Below are positions 43,717 through 51,956 of a stretch of 64,000 nucleotides of DNA, piece after piece. Position 1 is the stretch's first letter; each line of letters begins with the position of its first letter. Below the pieces are notes generated by a model, which saw nothing but the letters and a program-made list of their open reading frames with translations, did no database searches and was not told where the DNA came from. Source of the stretch: Sulfurimonas sp. (GTDB lineage Bacteria; Campylobacterota; Campylobacteria; Campylobacterales; Sulfurimonadaceae); the NCBI RefSeq assembly GCF_028714975.1, contig NZ_JAQTLH010000008.1, positions 51,164 to 115,163 on the forward strand, written 5' to 3'. The translations under genes and the position numbers were made by a program.

Positions 43717-44718
43717 ATGAAAGACGAAATTTTATCACGAATTCAGAAGAAATTTCCTTTGGTTGAGAGACCTTTTAAGGAAATAGCAGATGAACTCAAC
43801 ATGAGTGAAGATGAGGTTCTTAGCATTTTGCAAGAGCAGAAAAAGAGTAATATTATCCGTCAAACATCACCGATATTTGATACTAAAAGACTTGGATATG
43901 TATCTTCTTTGGTAGCGTTTAAGATACCATCCCAAAAGATAAGCGATGCCGTAAAAATAATAAATTCACATCCAGGCATCTCACATAATTATGAGAGAAA
44001 TCATGATTTTAATATCTGGTTTACGGTTGCAGTTTCTCCAAACTCTAAACTTGGACTAGAAAAAACGGTTGAAATTTTGGCAGAAGTTACCGGTGCCGAG
44101 GATTACATTATACTGCCTACGCTTAAACTATTTAAGATAAATGTAAAGCTCAATACAACCGGAAAAGATGAGAAAAAAGAGGAAGTAAGAAGAGTCAAAC
44201 ATACAGACATAGAGCTAACACCGCTTCACCATGCCGTTATTAGATATGCTCAGTACGATATAGAGATGATTGAAGAGCCGTTTAAAAAAATTGTTGATAC
44301 GCTGGGTATTGATTATAATACATTTTTTGGGATTTTAAACGAGCTGCAAGAAGCGGGCGTTATGAGAAGATTTGCTTCAATCCTTAACCATAGAAAAGCA
44401 GGCTTTAGCGCAAATGCAATGGTTGTATGGGATGTCGATGAAGAAAACGGAGAATCTATCGGGGAGAAGGCTGCCGCATTTAGTGCCGTTTCTCACTGTT
44501 ATCTTCGTCCAAAATATCCGAATTGGCAATATAATCTCTTTACGATGGTTCACGGAAAAACCACCGATGAGACAAATGATATTATTAAAGAGATGGCGCA
44601 AGAGATAGAAGCAAAAAGCTATATGCCGCTTTATAGTTCAAGAGAGTTTAAAAAAGTGCGAATTGAGTATTTTACGCCTGAGTTTGAAGCTTGGGAAGAA
44701 AAATATAGCAATATTTGA
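43717..44718 (+). CDS. ahbA/ahbB: Fused siroheme decarboxylase (NirD/L-G/H, AhbA/AhbB-like)
   Basis: The 333-aa protein has two similar Lrp/AsnC-like halves: residues about 1-150 ('IADELNMSEDEVLSILQEQKKSNIIRQTSPIFDTKRLGY', 'GISHNYERNHDFNIWFTV') and about 170-330 ('FKKIVDTLGIDYNTFFGILNELQEAGVMRRFASILNHRKAGF', 'VSHCYLRPKYPNWQYNLFTMVHG'). The 'HNYER-HDFNIWFT' and 'HCYLRP-PNWQYNLFTM' segments are the siroheme-binding signatures of NirD/L/G/H and AhbA/B, which decarboxylate siroheme to 12,18-didecarboxysiroheme. In many organisms the two halves are separate proteins; here one gene encodes both. Preceded by an FNR-type box. It supplies NirJ in the heme d1 pathway. Confidence 0.9.
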   Translation: MKDEILSRIQKKFPLVERPFKEIADELNMSEDEVLSILQEQKKSNIIRQTSPIFDTKRLGYVSSLVAFKIPSQKISDAVKIINSHPGISHNYERNHDFNIWFTVAVSPNSKLGLEKTVEILAEVTGAEDYIILPTLKLFKINVKLNTTGKDEKKEEVRRVKHTDIELTPLHHAVIRYAQYDIEMIEEPFKKIVDTLGIDYNTFFGILNELQEAGVMRRFASILNHRKAGFSANAMVVWDVDEENGESIGEKAAAFSAVSHCYLRPKYPNWQYNLFTMVHGKTTDETNDIIKEMAQEIEAKSYMPLYSSREFKKVRIEYFTPEFEAWEEKYSNI

Positions 44719-44754
44719 CAAAATAGTGTCAAATTATAAAATTAAGGAATAGAA

Positions 44755-45198
44755 ATGGAACTTTTTTTAGAATTAGAGATAGTATATCTAATCATCGGTA
44801 TCTTTATATTGAGTATAGCAGCAGTTGTAACGACAAGAGATTTTATGCCAAAGGGCGCATTTAAAAAAGGAATGTTAGGCGTAGGTGCAGCTATGTCTTT
44901 AATGATAGCTTTTCACTACGGTATGACAACAAAAAGAATGAACGGAATTGAAGAGATTTTCAACTCCGGAGAGACCGTTATTTGTGAAAACAAAATGCGC
45001 AGAACGATTTCAAGGTCTGTGCTTTTATCCAAAGAACTTGGCTGGAAACTTGAAGATCATCTCTTTAAAAATAGTGATTATGAGAGAGATTTTCACACCT
45101 CAAGATGTGTAGAGTGGATTGGAAGCAAGCCTCAGTTGGAAGAAGCGGCAAAAGAAGAGGCAGCAAAAGAAACTCCTAGCAAAGAGGCTAAGCAGTAG
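44755..45198 (+). CDS. Two-span membrane protein of unknown function (147 aa)
   Basis: The protein has two predicted membrane helices (about residues 7-25 and 37-55), a soluble domain with two Cys ('ETVICENKMRRTISRSVLL' and 'HTSRCVEWIGSKP'), and a Glu/Ala/Lys-rich tail. It is 36 bases after the siroheme decarboxylase in the same direction and one base before the next small gene, so it probably belongs to the FNR-box transcript. Family not recognised. Confidence 0.65.
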   Translation: MELFLELEIVYLIIGIFILSIAAVVTTRDFMPKGAFKKGMLGVGAAMSLMIAFHYGMTTKRMNGIEEIFNSGETVICENKMRRTISRSVLLSKELGWKLEDHLFKNSDYERDFHTSRCVEWIGSKPQLEEAAKEEAAKETPSKEAKQ

Positions 45199-45357
45199 AT
45201 GGCGATTTTAAAGCGATATGCACTAGCTATATTTTTTTTACTATTAGTCTCTTTTTTGATGCTTCTTGGCACCATGGGTGTGAAAAGTTTTGGCGAAAAG
45301 ATGATTGAAGATACGGGAATCGAGATGAAACCAAGAGGGGAGAATTTAACAAAATGA
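45199..45357 (+). CDS. 52-aa single-span membrane protein
   Basis: A short frame (ATG 45199, TGA 45355-45357) encoding MAILKRYALAIFFLLLVSF and a charged periplasmic part ending in 'MKPRGENLTK'. Hydrophobic residues about 8-25 form one helix. Its start directly follows the preceding stop codon, and its stop overlaps the next ATG (ATGA), which supports translation as part of a tight operon. Function unknown. Confidence 0.65.
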   Translation: MAILKRYALAIFFLLLVSFLMLLGTMGVKSFGEKMIEDTGIEMKPRGENLTK

Positions 45358-45653
45358 GTTTAACAATTATACTTAGCGTAGCTATATTAGTGAGTGTGGT
45401 ATTTCACTTTGCCGGAGTCTATGTGGGTGCCAAAAAAACTGTTTGGCTTATGCTTTTGATCATGTGGGCGGGAACTATAGGTATGGCTATGAGCAATATT
45501 AAGGCTAAAGGATATAAAGAGATTGAGAGTATGAAGGGTCAGTTTAGCGATACGGATAAACTTATCGAAGAGGCGATGCCTGAAGTCACAATTTATGAAA
45601 TGTTAGTTATCAAAAAAAGCTATAACACAAATAAACATAAAAATGAGCAGTAA
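45354..45653 (+). CDS. Small membrane protein (99 aa)
   Basis: The protein has two closely spaced hydrophobic helices (about residues 3-24 and 29-47), then a soluble tail 'KGQFSDTDKLIEEAMPEVTIYEMLVIKK'. Overlaps its neighbours on both sides (ATGA upstream, 11 bases with the next gene). The operon partners and the FNR-type box upstream suggest a role in anaerobic metabolism, but no domain is recognised. Confidence 0.6.
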   Translation: MSLTIILSVAILVSVVFHFAGVYVGAKKTVWLMLLIMWAGTIGMAMSNIKAKGYKEIESMKGQFSDTDKLIEEAMPEVTIYEMLVIKKSYNTNKHKNEQ

Positions 45654-46338
45654 AAGAAGTATAGGTATCATAGGGTGCGGTTGGCTTGGAAAACCGCTCT
45701 CTTGCGAGCTTGCAAATGATTTTTCCTTAGAGTGTTTTTCAAGAGAAAACACGACTGACACCTCTGCCCTTTGGCAGAGCGATACCATTATAATCGCCAT
45801 CCACACAAAAGATAACTACATAAAAACCCTGCAAAAGATTCTTACATTAGCTAAACCGACATCTAATTTTGTTTTAATGAGTTCAACTTCCATATATAGA
45901 GAGTTTGACTCTGCCGTAGATGAGAGTGCAATCATTACGAAAACATCACTCATAAAAGAGGCTGAAGACCTGCTGCTTAACTCAAAAAAGAGTGTTTTAG
46001 TGCTTAGGCTCGGCGGACTTATGGGAGAAGACAGGGTTGCGGGAAGATGGAAGAGTGCGACTGATTTTAGCGACGGATTTGTAAACTATATCCATAGAGA
46101 TGATGTTATAAGTATTGTAAAGTTAATGATGCAAAAAGGTATAACGGAGGGGATATATAATCTAGTCGCGCCAAACCATCCGCTTCGCTCCGAAATTCAT
46201 CAAAAAAATAGCGAAGATTTCGGATTTGCTCTTGGAACATTTGAGGGTATGACAAAGAGAGTGATTATCTCAGATAAGCTGGTAAAAGATTTGGATTACA
46301 CATTTTTGCACCCAAATCCGCTAAACTTTTGGAGCTAA
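45643..46338 (+). CDS. NAD(P)-binding protein, atypical extended SDR (YeeZ-like)
   Basis: A 231-aa Rossmann protein with 'IGIIGCGWLGKPLSCELA' (residue 7) and 'NFVLMSSTSIYREFDSAVDESA', which resembles the extended-SDR active-site region but without a clear Tyr-x-x-x-Lys. 'VLRLGGLMGEDRVAGRW' and 'NYIHRDDVISIVKLMM' are seen in the YeeZ-like atypical SDR family. Reaction unknown. It overlaps the preceding membrane-protein gene and converges by 4 bases on the small gene at 46335-46529. Confidence 0.75.
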   Translation: MSSKRSIGIIGCGWLGKPLSCELANDFSLECFSRENTTDTSALWQSDTIIIAIHTKDNYIKTLQKILTLAKPTSNFVLMSSTSIYREFDSAVDESAIITKTSLIKEAEDLLLNSKKSVLVLRLGGLMGEDRVAGRWKSATDFSDGFVNYIHRDDVISIVKLMMQKGITEGIYNLVAPNHPLRSEIHQKNSEDFGFALGTFEGMTKRVIISDKLVKDLDYTFLHPNPLNFWS

Positions 46339-46529
46339 TTGCTTCTTGCTAACGCAGCAAAATCAATCTCCTCTTTTCTCTCTTCTTGCGCTTTTTTATC
46401 CTCTTCGTAACTGCCTGTGCTAAAGATATACTCACTGCTTTTTAGTACGCACCCTTTTATGCCGGGAGAGCACTCTTTTTTTAGCAATTTACAGTAACCT
46501 TTATAATCATGTTGGCATGTCCATCCCAT
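46335..46529 (-). CDS. Conserved-looking small Cys-rich protein (64 aa)
   Basis: The N-terminal half carries four Cys ('CQHDYKGYCKLLKKECSPGIKGCVLK', residues about 5-30) in a spacing that could bind metal or a cluster; the rest is charged. GAGG stands before the ATG. It faces the mtnK operon, sharing a short divergent upstream region. No family recognised. Confidence 0.55.
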   Translation of the reverse strand: MGWTCQHDYKGYCKLLKKECSPGIKGCVLKSSEYIFSTGSYEEDKKAQEERKEEIDFAALARSN

Positions 46530-46600
46530 AATAAGCCTCGCATCTTATAAATTAATATTGAATTATGATACAATTTTTTAAACAAACAGTCAGGGAAGAG

Positions 46601-47827
46601 ATGAATTATAGAGTATTGGACGCGGGTAGTATAGTCGAGTATATTTCAAATGTAAAAAGCGTTATGGATTATTTTGGTTCCGACGAAATAAGAGCCGATG
46701 AGATAGGCGACGGCAATCTAAATTATGTTTACAAAATAAGTTCCATTGTAAATCCTCAAAAAGCTCTGATTGCCAAACAGGCGGTACCATTTCTTAGATG
46801 TGTTGGCGAGGATTTCTTGCTTAGCAGAGAGAGGATGACTTACGAAATAAGAGCTTTGCAAAAATTTTATGCTATTTTTCCGAGTTTTATCCCTAAAATA
46901 CATTATGCAAGCGAAGAGATGAGCTTGGTTGTTATGGATTATCTAGGCAGTCACATAATTATGAGAAAAGGGCTTATAAAGAGCGTAAAGTACAAAAATT
47001 TCAGCGAGCATATCTCAACCTATATTGCGGCAACGCTTTTTTACACATCCTCTTTATATCTTAGCAGCAGTGACAAAAGAGAGCTGATAGGCAGTTTCAA
47101 CTCAAATACAGAGCTCTGCAAACTGACGGAGGATCTGGTATTTAGTTTTGCTTTTATGGAGCATGAAACCAACGATAATATAAATGTAAAAGATAACCAA
47201 GAAGCAAAAAAACTATTTGCAGATATGGAGTTTAAAGAGAGAGTTTTGGAGCTTAAATATAAGTTTATGACGCAAAGTGACGCACTTGTTCACGGGGATT
47301 TGCATACGGGCTCTATTATGATTAACGAGAAAGATACCTATGTTATAGACCCTGAGTTTGCGTTTGTCGGTCCGTTTGGTTTTGATGTCGGGGCGCTTTT
47401 GGCAAATCTTGCAAACAACTACATTCACCATAGCGTTGTTACAAAAGATAAAGATTTTCAAGAGTGGCTTTTGGTGACTATTAGAGAGGTGTTGGAGAAA
47501 TTTGGCGAGAAGTTTTTAAATTTTTGGAAAGAGCATAGAAATTCTGCTCTTTTGGTTGAGGGCTATCTCGATGATAGTACGCTTCAAAACTATAAAGAGA
47601 GATTTATAAAAAATATTTTAAGAGAGAGTGTAGGATTTGCGGGCTGCAAGATGGCAAGAAGGGTTTACGGTGTTGCAGGAGTTGCGGAGATAAGAGGGAT
47701 TGAAAATCCAGATTTGAGAGCCGAAGCCGAGAAGATGGCTCTAAAAATTGCCAGAGAATTTGTAATAAAGCACGACAAGATAGAGAGCGTAGATGAGATA
47801 TTGGAGATTATAAAAAATGCAGGGTAA
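46601..47827 (+). CDS. mtnK: S-methyl-5-thioribose kinase MtnK
   Basis: The kinase phosphorylates methylthioribose from methylthioadenosine salvage. The choline/aminoglycoside-kinase fold shows 'GDGNLNYVYKI' (ATP loop), 'LIAKQAVPFLR', the catalytic 'LVHGDLHTGSIMI' (Asp, about residue 227) and metal-binding 'VIDPEFAFVGPFGFDVGALLANL'. Length 408 aa is right. I chose the ATG at 46601, which has AGGGAAG upstream, over an ATG 36 bases earlier. It overlaps mtnA by 11 bases. Without MtnN or MTA phosphorylase in the window, the source of methylthioribose is not shown. Confidence 0.9.
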   Translation: MNYRVLDAGSIVEYISNVKSVMDYFGSDEIRADEIGDGNLNYVYKISSIVNPQKALIAKQAVPFLRCVGEDFLLSRERMTYEIRALQKFYAIFPSFIPKIHYASEEMSLVVMDYLGSHIIMRKGLIKSVKYKNFSEHISTYIAATLFYTSSLYLSSSDKRELIGSFNSNTELCKLTEDLVFSFAFMEHETNDNINVKDNQEAKKLFADMEFKERVLELKYKFMTQSDALVHGDLHTGSIMINEKDTYVIDPEFAFVGPFGFDVGALLANLANNYIHHSVVTKDKDFQEWLLVTIREVLEKFGEKFLNFWKEHRNSALLVEGYLDDSTLQNYKERFIKNILRESVGFAGCKMARRVYGVAGVAEIRGIENPDLRAEAEKMALKIAREFVIKHDKIESVDEILEIIKNAG

Positions 47828-48902
47828 ATATAAGGCGCTATGGCTAAGTGATGAGATGTTTGATGAGTGCTTAGAGGTTATTGACCAAAGACAGCTTCCG
47901 TTTGTCTACGACACAAGATATCTGACAAATACCGAAGAGGTTGTTCAGGCTATAAAAAATATGACCGTTCGGGGTGCGGGAGTTATCGGAAGCGTTGCGG
48001 CGTTTGGGATATATATAGCCGCAATTGAAGTTGAGGGAGATTATGAAAAGCTTCAAGAGAAAGCTCTGCTTATAAGAGAGTCCCGTCCAACTGCTGTAAA
48101 CCTTATGTGGGCGGTTGATAAGATGATGGAGCTTTTGGCGGACTCCTCTGATGTCATAGAAGATGCAAGAGAGGCAGCCATAAAACTAAACGACGAAGAG
48201 GCGTTAGAGAGCCAAAAGATTGCCGAGTACGGTTGTGATATCATTGAGGATATTTTAAAAAAGAGCGGCAAAACAGAGATAAATATTTTAACCCACTGCA
48301 ATGCCGGTTGGCTGGCAGTTATAGATGAGGGAACAGCTCTCGCACCGATTTATGAGGCAAAAAAGAGAGGAATAGATGTGCATGTATGGGTTGATGAGAC
48401 AAGACCTAGAAATCAGGGTGCATCGCTTACAGCATGGGAACTTTCTCAAAGCGGCATAAAGCATACAATCATAGCTGACAATACAGGCGGACATCTTATG
48501 CAGCACCGCATGGTAGATATGGTGATTGTCGGAGCGGACAGGGTAAGTGTAAACGGCGATGTGGCAAACAAGATAGGAACATACTTAAAGGCACTTGCGG
48601 CACACGATAACGGCGTACCTTTTTATGTGGCAATTCCAACTTCTACTTTTGACTTTGAGATTAGAGACGGTGTAAAAGAGATACCCATTGAAGAGAGAAG
48701 TCCCGATGAGGTTAGATTTATAAAAGGGGTAGACAGCGAGGGCTTGGTTCGTGAAGTGCGTATAACCCCAGAAGATTCGCCGGCTCTAAACTACGGTTTT
48801 GATGTAACTCCGGCAAGGTTAATAACAGGGCTTATAACAAATAGAGGGGTTTGCGAAGCAGATTTCGATAAAATTCAAGAAAAATTTAAAAAGAGCAACT
48901 AA
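47817..48902 (+). CDS. mtnA: Methylthioribose-1-phosphate isomerase MtnA
   Basis: MtnA isomerises methylthioribose-1-phosphate to methylthioribulose-1-phosphate. The eIF2B-like fold has 'MTVRGAGVIGSVAAFGI' (about residue 50), 'LTHCNAGWLAVIDEGTALAPIYEA' with the active Cys (about 160), 'DETRPRNQGASLTAWEL' and 'VIVGADRVSVNGDVANKIGT', with the catalytic Asp. At 361 aa it is complete. It lies between mtnK and a fused aldolase/dehydrogenase, with its stop 1 base into the next ATG. Confidence 0.95.
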   Translation: MQGKYKALWLSDEMFDECLEVIDQRQLPFVYDTRYLTNTEEVVQAIKNMTVRGAGVIGSVAAFGIYIAAIEVEGDYEKLQEKALLIRESRPTAVNLMWAVDKMMELLADSSDVIEDAREAAIKLNDEEALESQKIAEYGCDIIEDILKKSGKTEINILTHCNAGWLAVIDEGTALAPIYEAKKRGIDVHVWVDETRPRNQGASLTAWELSQSGIKHTIIADNTGGHLMQHRMVDMVIVGADRVSVNGDVANKIGTYLKALAAHDNGVPFYVAIPTSTFDFEIRDGVKEIPIEERSPDEVRFIKGVDSEGLVREVRITPEDSPALNYGFDVTPARLITGLITNRGVCEADFDKIQEKFKKSN

Positions 48903-50863
48903 TGAAAAGTTTATACGACGACAAAGAGGCACTCAAGTTTAAAACAGATTTGGATTTGAGAGTTTATACCTCAAGACTGCTTGGGCGTGATGCCTCTTTG
49001 GTTCTTCACGGCGGCGGAAATACATCTGTAAAATCAACTGCTACAAACCTTTTTGGCGAGGTTGAAGAGATTCTTTATGTCAAAGGGAGCGGCTGGGATT
49101 TGGCAACCATTGAGGCTGAGGGTTTTGCACCGGTTAAGATGGAGATGCTTCTGAAAATGGCGGAGTTAAAAGAGCTGAGCGATACCGATATGGTAAAGTA
49201 CCAACGCCTTGCCATGACAAATCCCTCTGCTCCAAATCCTTCAGTTGAAGCTATTTTGCATGCGATTATCCCTTTTAAATTTGTTGACCACACACATACA
49301 GACGCTGTTGTAACCATTACAAACACTCATGGCGGCGAAGATAAAATCAAAGAGCTTTACGGCGATAAAGTGCTGGTTATTCCATACATTATGCCTGGAT
49401 TTGTACTTGCAAAACTTATATATGATATGACAAGAGATGTGAACTGGAGCGAGTTGGAGGGGCTGGTTCTTATGAATCACGGGCTTTTTACATTTAGCGA
49501 CGATGCAAAGAAGTCTTACGAGAAGACAATAGAGTTGGTTGACAAGGCCAAGAGGTATCTTGAGGCTAAGGGCGCAATTTTACATATAGAAAAATCTAAT
49601 GTATCTTTTGAGCTTTTAAAACTTGCACAGATCCGTAAAGAGGTCTCAAATCTTAAAGGTGCGGCGACAATCTCTATCTTAAACGACAGCGATTTGGCAC
49701 TACACTTTTCAAAGCAAAATGTTGAAAAAATCGCTTTACAAGGACCTTTGACACCTGATCATGTTATCAGAACAAAGAGAATTCCTGCTATTTTAGGAGA
49801 TGATTTTAACGCTGATTTGGCAGAGTATGTAAAAGAGTATAAAGAGTACTTTGAAGCAAATAAAACAGACGAGACTCTTCTAAATCCAGCTCCGAATTTT
49901 GCAATACTAAAAGGCAATGGAACTCTCTCTTTTGGTTCAAATGCAAAAGAGGCAAATATCATAAAAGATATAAACGACCACACCTACGAGGCTATTTTAA
50001 AAGCCCAAATGCTAGGCGGTTACAAAGCCTTAAGCGCTAAAAATATTTTTGAAGTTGAGTACTGGTCACTGGAGCAGGCGAAGCTAAAAGGCGGCGGAAA
50101 ATTGCCTGAGTTTAGTGGAAAAGTTGCAGTTGTAACGGGAGCAGCAAGCGGAATAGGGCTTGCAATCGCTAAGATGTTAAACTCAAGGGGTGCGGCTATT
50201 GTGGCTATTGATATTAACCCGGAAATAGAAAAAATCTTTGCAAAAAGTGATGCTATCGGTGTGAAATGTGATTTGACATGTAGCCAAGATATTCAAAATG
50301 CAATAGAGAGAGCGGTTAAGAGTTTTGGCGGAATCGACATAGTCGTAAGCAATGCCGGTATCTTTACGCCAAGTGAAAACCTTGATATGTTGAGCGATGA
50401 GAATTGGCAAAGAAGCATGGATATAAACCTTACTTCACACCAAAAACTTATCAAATATACGGCACCGTTTTTAAAACTTGGCGTTGATGCTGCTTTAATC
50501 ATGGTCGCTTCTAAAAACTTTCCCGCACCCGGGAAAGGTGCGGCGGCTTACTCTGTTGCAAAAGCAGGACAGACTCAGCTAGCGCGCATTGCGGCGCTTG
50601 AACTTGGAGAGTTTGGAGTGCGAGTAAACACGCTTCACCCGCATGCAGTATTTGACACGGCTATTTGGACGGAGGAAGTTTTGGCTAATCGTGCCAAAGC
50701 TTACAATATGAGCGTTATTCAGTACAAAACAAACAATGTTCTTAAAGCCGAGATAAAATCAAACGATGTTGCAGAACTGGTATGTGCAATGGCAGGAAGA
50801 GCGTTTGCAAAAACAACAGGCTCTCAAGTCGCAATTGACGGCGGAAGTGATAGAATAATCTAA
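48902..50863 (+). CDS. Fused class II aldolase / short-chain dehydrogenase
   Basis: A 653-aa two-domain protein. Residues about 1-390 hold a zinc-type class II aldolase/adducin fold ('LVLHGGGNTSVK', 'FVDHTHTDAVVTITNTHGG', 'LVLMNHGLFTFSDD'). From about residue 398 an SDR follows: 'KVAVVTGAASGIGLAIAKML', 'VSNAGIF' and a catalytic Ser with 'YSVAKAGQTQLARI'. The fusion resembles the RhaEW-type rhamnulose-1-phosphate aldolase/dehydrogenase. Next to mtnK-mtnA, the likely substrate is methylthioribulose-1-phosphate, split to DHAP and methylthioacetaldehyde and the aldehyde then reduced or oxidised (inference). It overlaps the mtnA stop (TAATG). Confidence 0.85.
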   Translation: MKSLYDDKEALKFKTDLDLRVYTSRLLGRDASLVLHGGGNTSVKSTATNLFGEVEEILYVKGSGWDLATIEAEGFAPVKMEMLLKMAELKELSDTDMVKYQRLAMTNPSAPNPSVEAILHAIIPFKFVDHTHTDAVVTITNTHGGEDKIKELYGDKVLVIPYIMPGFVLAKLIYDMTRDVNWSELEGLVLMNHGLFTFSDDAKKSYEKTIELVDKAKRYLEAKGAILHIEKSNVSFELLKLAQIRKEVSNLKGAATISILNDSDLALHFSKQNVEKIALQGPLTPDHVIRTKRIPAILGDDFNADLAEYVKEYKEYFEANKTDETLLNPAPNFAILKGNGTLSFGSNAKEANIIKDINDHTYEAILKAQMLGGYKALSAKNIFEVEYWSLEQAKLKGGGKLPEFSGKVAVVTGAASGIGLAIAKMLNSRGAAIVAIDINPEIEKIFAKSDAIGVKCDLTCSQDIQNAIERAVKSFGGIDIVVSNAGIFTPSENLDMLSDENWQRSMDINLTSHQKLIKYTAPFLKLGVDAALIMVASKNFPAPGKGAAAYSVAKAGQTQLARIAALELGEFGVRVNTLHPHAVFDTAIWTEEVLANRAKAYNMSVIQYKTNNVLKAEIKSNDVAELVCAMAGRAFAKTTGSQVAIDGGSDRII

Positions 50864-50865
50864 AA

Positions 50866-51309
50866 TTATTTTAGGTACTCCATTCTTTTTATATTCTCAG
50901 GCATACTTTCAAGAGCAAAGTTTTTTTGATCTTTTATGTAGCTTGGGTATCTAAAATCTTTTGAGGTCATAAGAGCGTAAAGCTTCTCAAGATTCTCATT
51001 TTCTATTTTTTTATATTTTATCTCCATCTCTTTTGCGATTCGTAGAAAAAATGTAAGTAAAATCGCTTGAGCCTTTTCATTGACGGCATCGCCGTAGATG
51101 ACACCCTCAAACTCTTTTCTCATAGTAAGAATATTGTATTCGCACTGTTCATCAAGCTTCTTTGCATCCTCCGTACCTAAAAAGTTTAAAATATTTAAAA
51201 TCAGATTGAGAAACATTAAATTTGTTTTATCTATAGTAACGTTGTTTTTGTCCAACTTTTCTTTATATGCTAATATGTCCGGTTGTATCTGTTTAAAATA
51301 AGCTAACAT
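50866..51309 (-). CDS. Hypothetical helical protein (147 aa)
   Basis: Soluble, mainly helical protein with no signal peptide or Cys cluster ('MFLNLILNILNFLGTEDAKKLDEQCEYN', 'KAQAILLTFFLRIAKEMEIKYKKIE'). Convergent with the aldolase gene, leaving 2 bases between stops. The start codon has AAGGG upstream. No family recognised. Confidence 0.6.
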   Translation of the reverse strand: MLAYFKQIQPDILAYKEKLDKNNVTIDKTNLMFLNLILNILNFLGTEDAKKLDEQCEYNILTMRKEFEGVIYGDAVNEKAQAILLTFFLRIAKEMEIKYKKIENENLEKLYALMTSKDFRYPSYIKDQKNFALESMPENIKRMEYLK

Positions 51310-51378
51310 GTAAACCCTTTAAGTGTTTTAAATATGTTCCAAAAGCGGCTAAAATCGCTAAAAAAAATTATACCACAT

Positions 51379-51678
51379 TTAATTGTTTATAAAATCAACC
51401 CCTTTTTGAGTCAATACTAATGTAACTCCGTCTTCTTTCGTTTCAATCAAACCGCTACGCTTGAGCTCATTCATAGCCTGCTCTAAAGCATCGTTTTGTT
51501 TCGCATCTAACTTAGCTATGACATTTTCAACTACATCTTGTTTAGTCATAATCTGACCGACTTTATTGTTTTTTTTGAACCATTTCATAAACATATCTTT
51601 AACTTCATTTTTAGGATCTAAATCCAAAGTTTTATTTTTAGGAGATGTTTTTATTCTTTTGTAATGAGGTAATTTCAT
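51379..51678 (-). CDS. Small predicted winged-helix-like protein (99 aa)
   Basis: The basic N-terminus ('MKLPHYKRIKTSPKNK') is followed by helices and a final beta-hairpin 'GLIETKEDGVTLVLTQKGVDFIN'. Together with 'ALEQAMNELKRSGLIE' this looks like a winged-helix 'more helix then wing' pattern. DNA binding is suspected only from this. It lies between two unrelated genes and precedes a MITE-like element. Confidence 0.55.
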   Translation of the reverse strand: MKLPHYKRIKTSPKNKTLDLDPKNEVKDMFMKWFKKNNKVGQIMTKQDVVENVIAKLDAKQNDALEQAMNELKRSGLIETKEDGVTLVLTQKGVDFINN

Positions 51679-51786
51679 AATTAATCTTCACTTTTATCTG
51701 ATTTTATTTATCTAGGCATTGTCGCATATTTTTACTAAAAAAATAGAATAAGAGCTCCTATTGTTGTATACTCTCAATTATAAAAA

Positions 51787-51929
51787 CTGACCTTACGCAC
51801 TTTTGTCAAAAAGAGCCTAAAGTGTCAACTTTTCTCCCATATCCGAAAGATATGGGTAGCTTTAGGGGGTTGTAGGGACATTTGTCCCTGCCACTTTATG
51901 GGCTTTGCTCATGAAGTGCGTAATATCAG
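51787..51929. mobile_element. MITE-like element with imperfect terminal inverted repeats
   Basis: The ends read CTGACCTTACGCACTT (51787) and the inverse AAGTGCGTAATATCAG (to 51929). The similarity continues inward to about 40 bases with gaps (AAAGAGCC-TAAAGTG against AAAGCCCATAAAGTG), roughly three quarters identical. The middle holds two clean hairpins, CCCATATC-cgaaa-GATATGGG (51836-51856) and AGGGACA-tt-TGTCCCT (51874-51889). No reading frame of note is inside. It is 28 bases before the yaeQ-like start codon. Confidence 0.55.
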
Positions 51930-51956
51930 ATAAAAAGAGCCGATACAAGGAGAACA

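Noticed and set aside
48902..50863. Annotation as rhamnulose-1-phosphate aldolase/alcohol dehydrogenase of rhamnose use
   Set aside because: No rhamnose isomerase, kinase or transporter is near; mtnK and mtnA overlap the gene instead.
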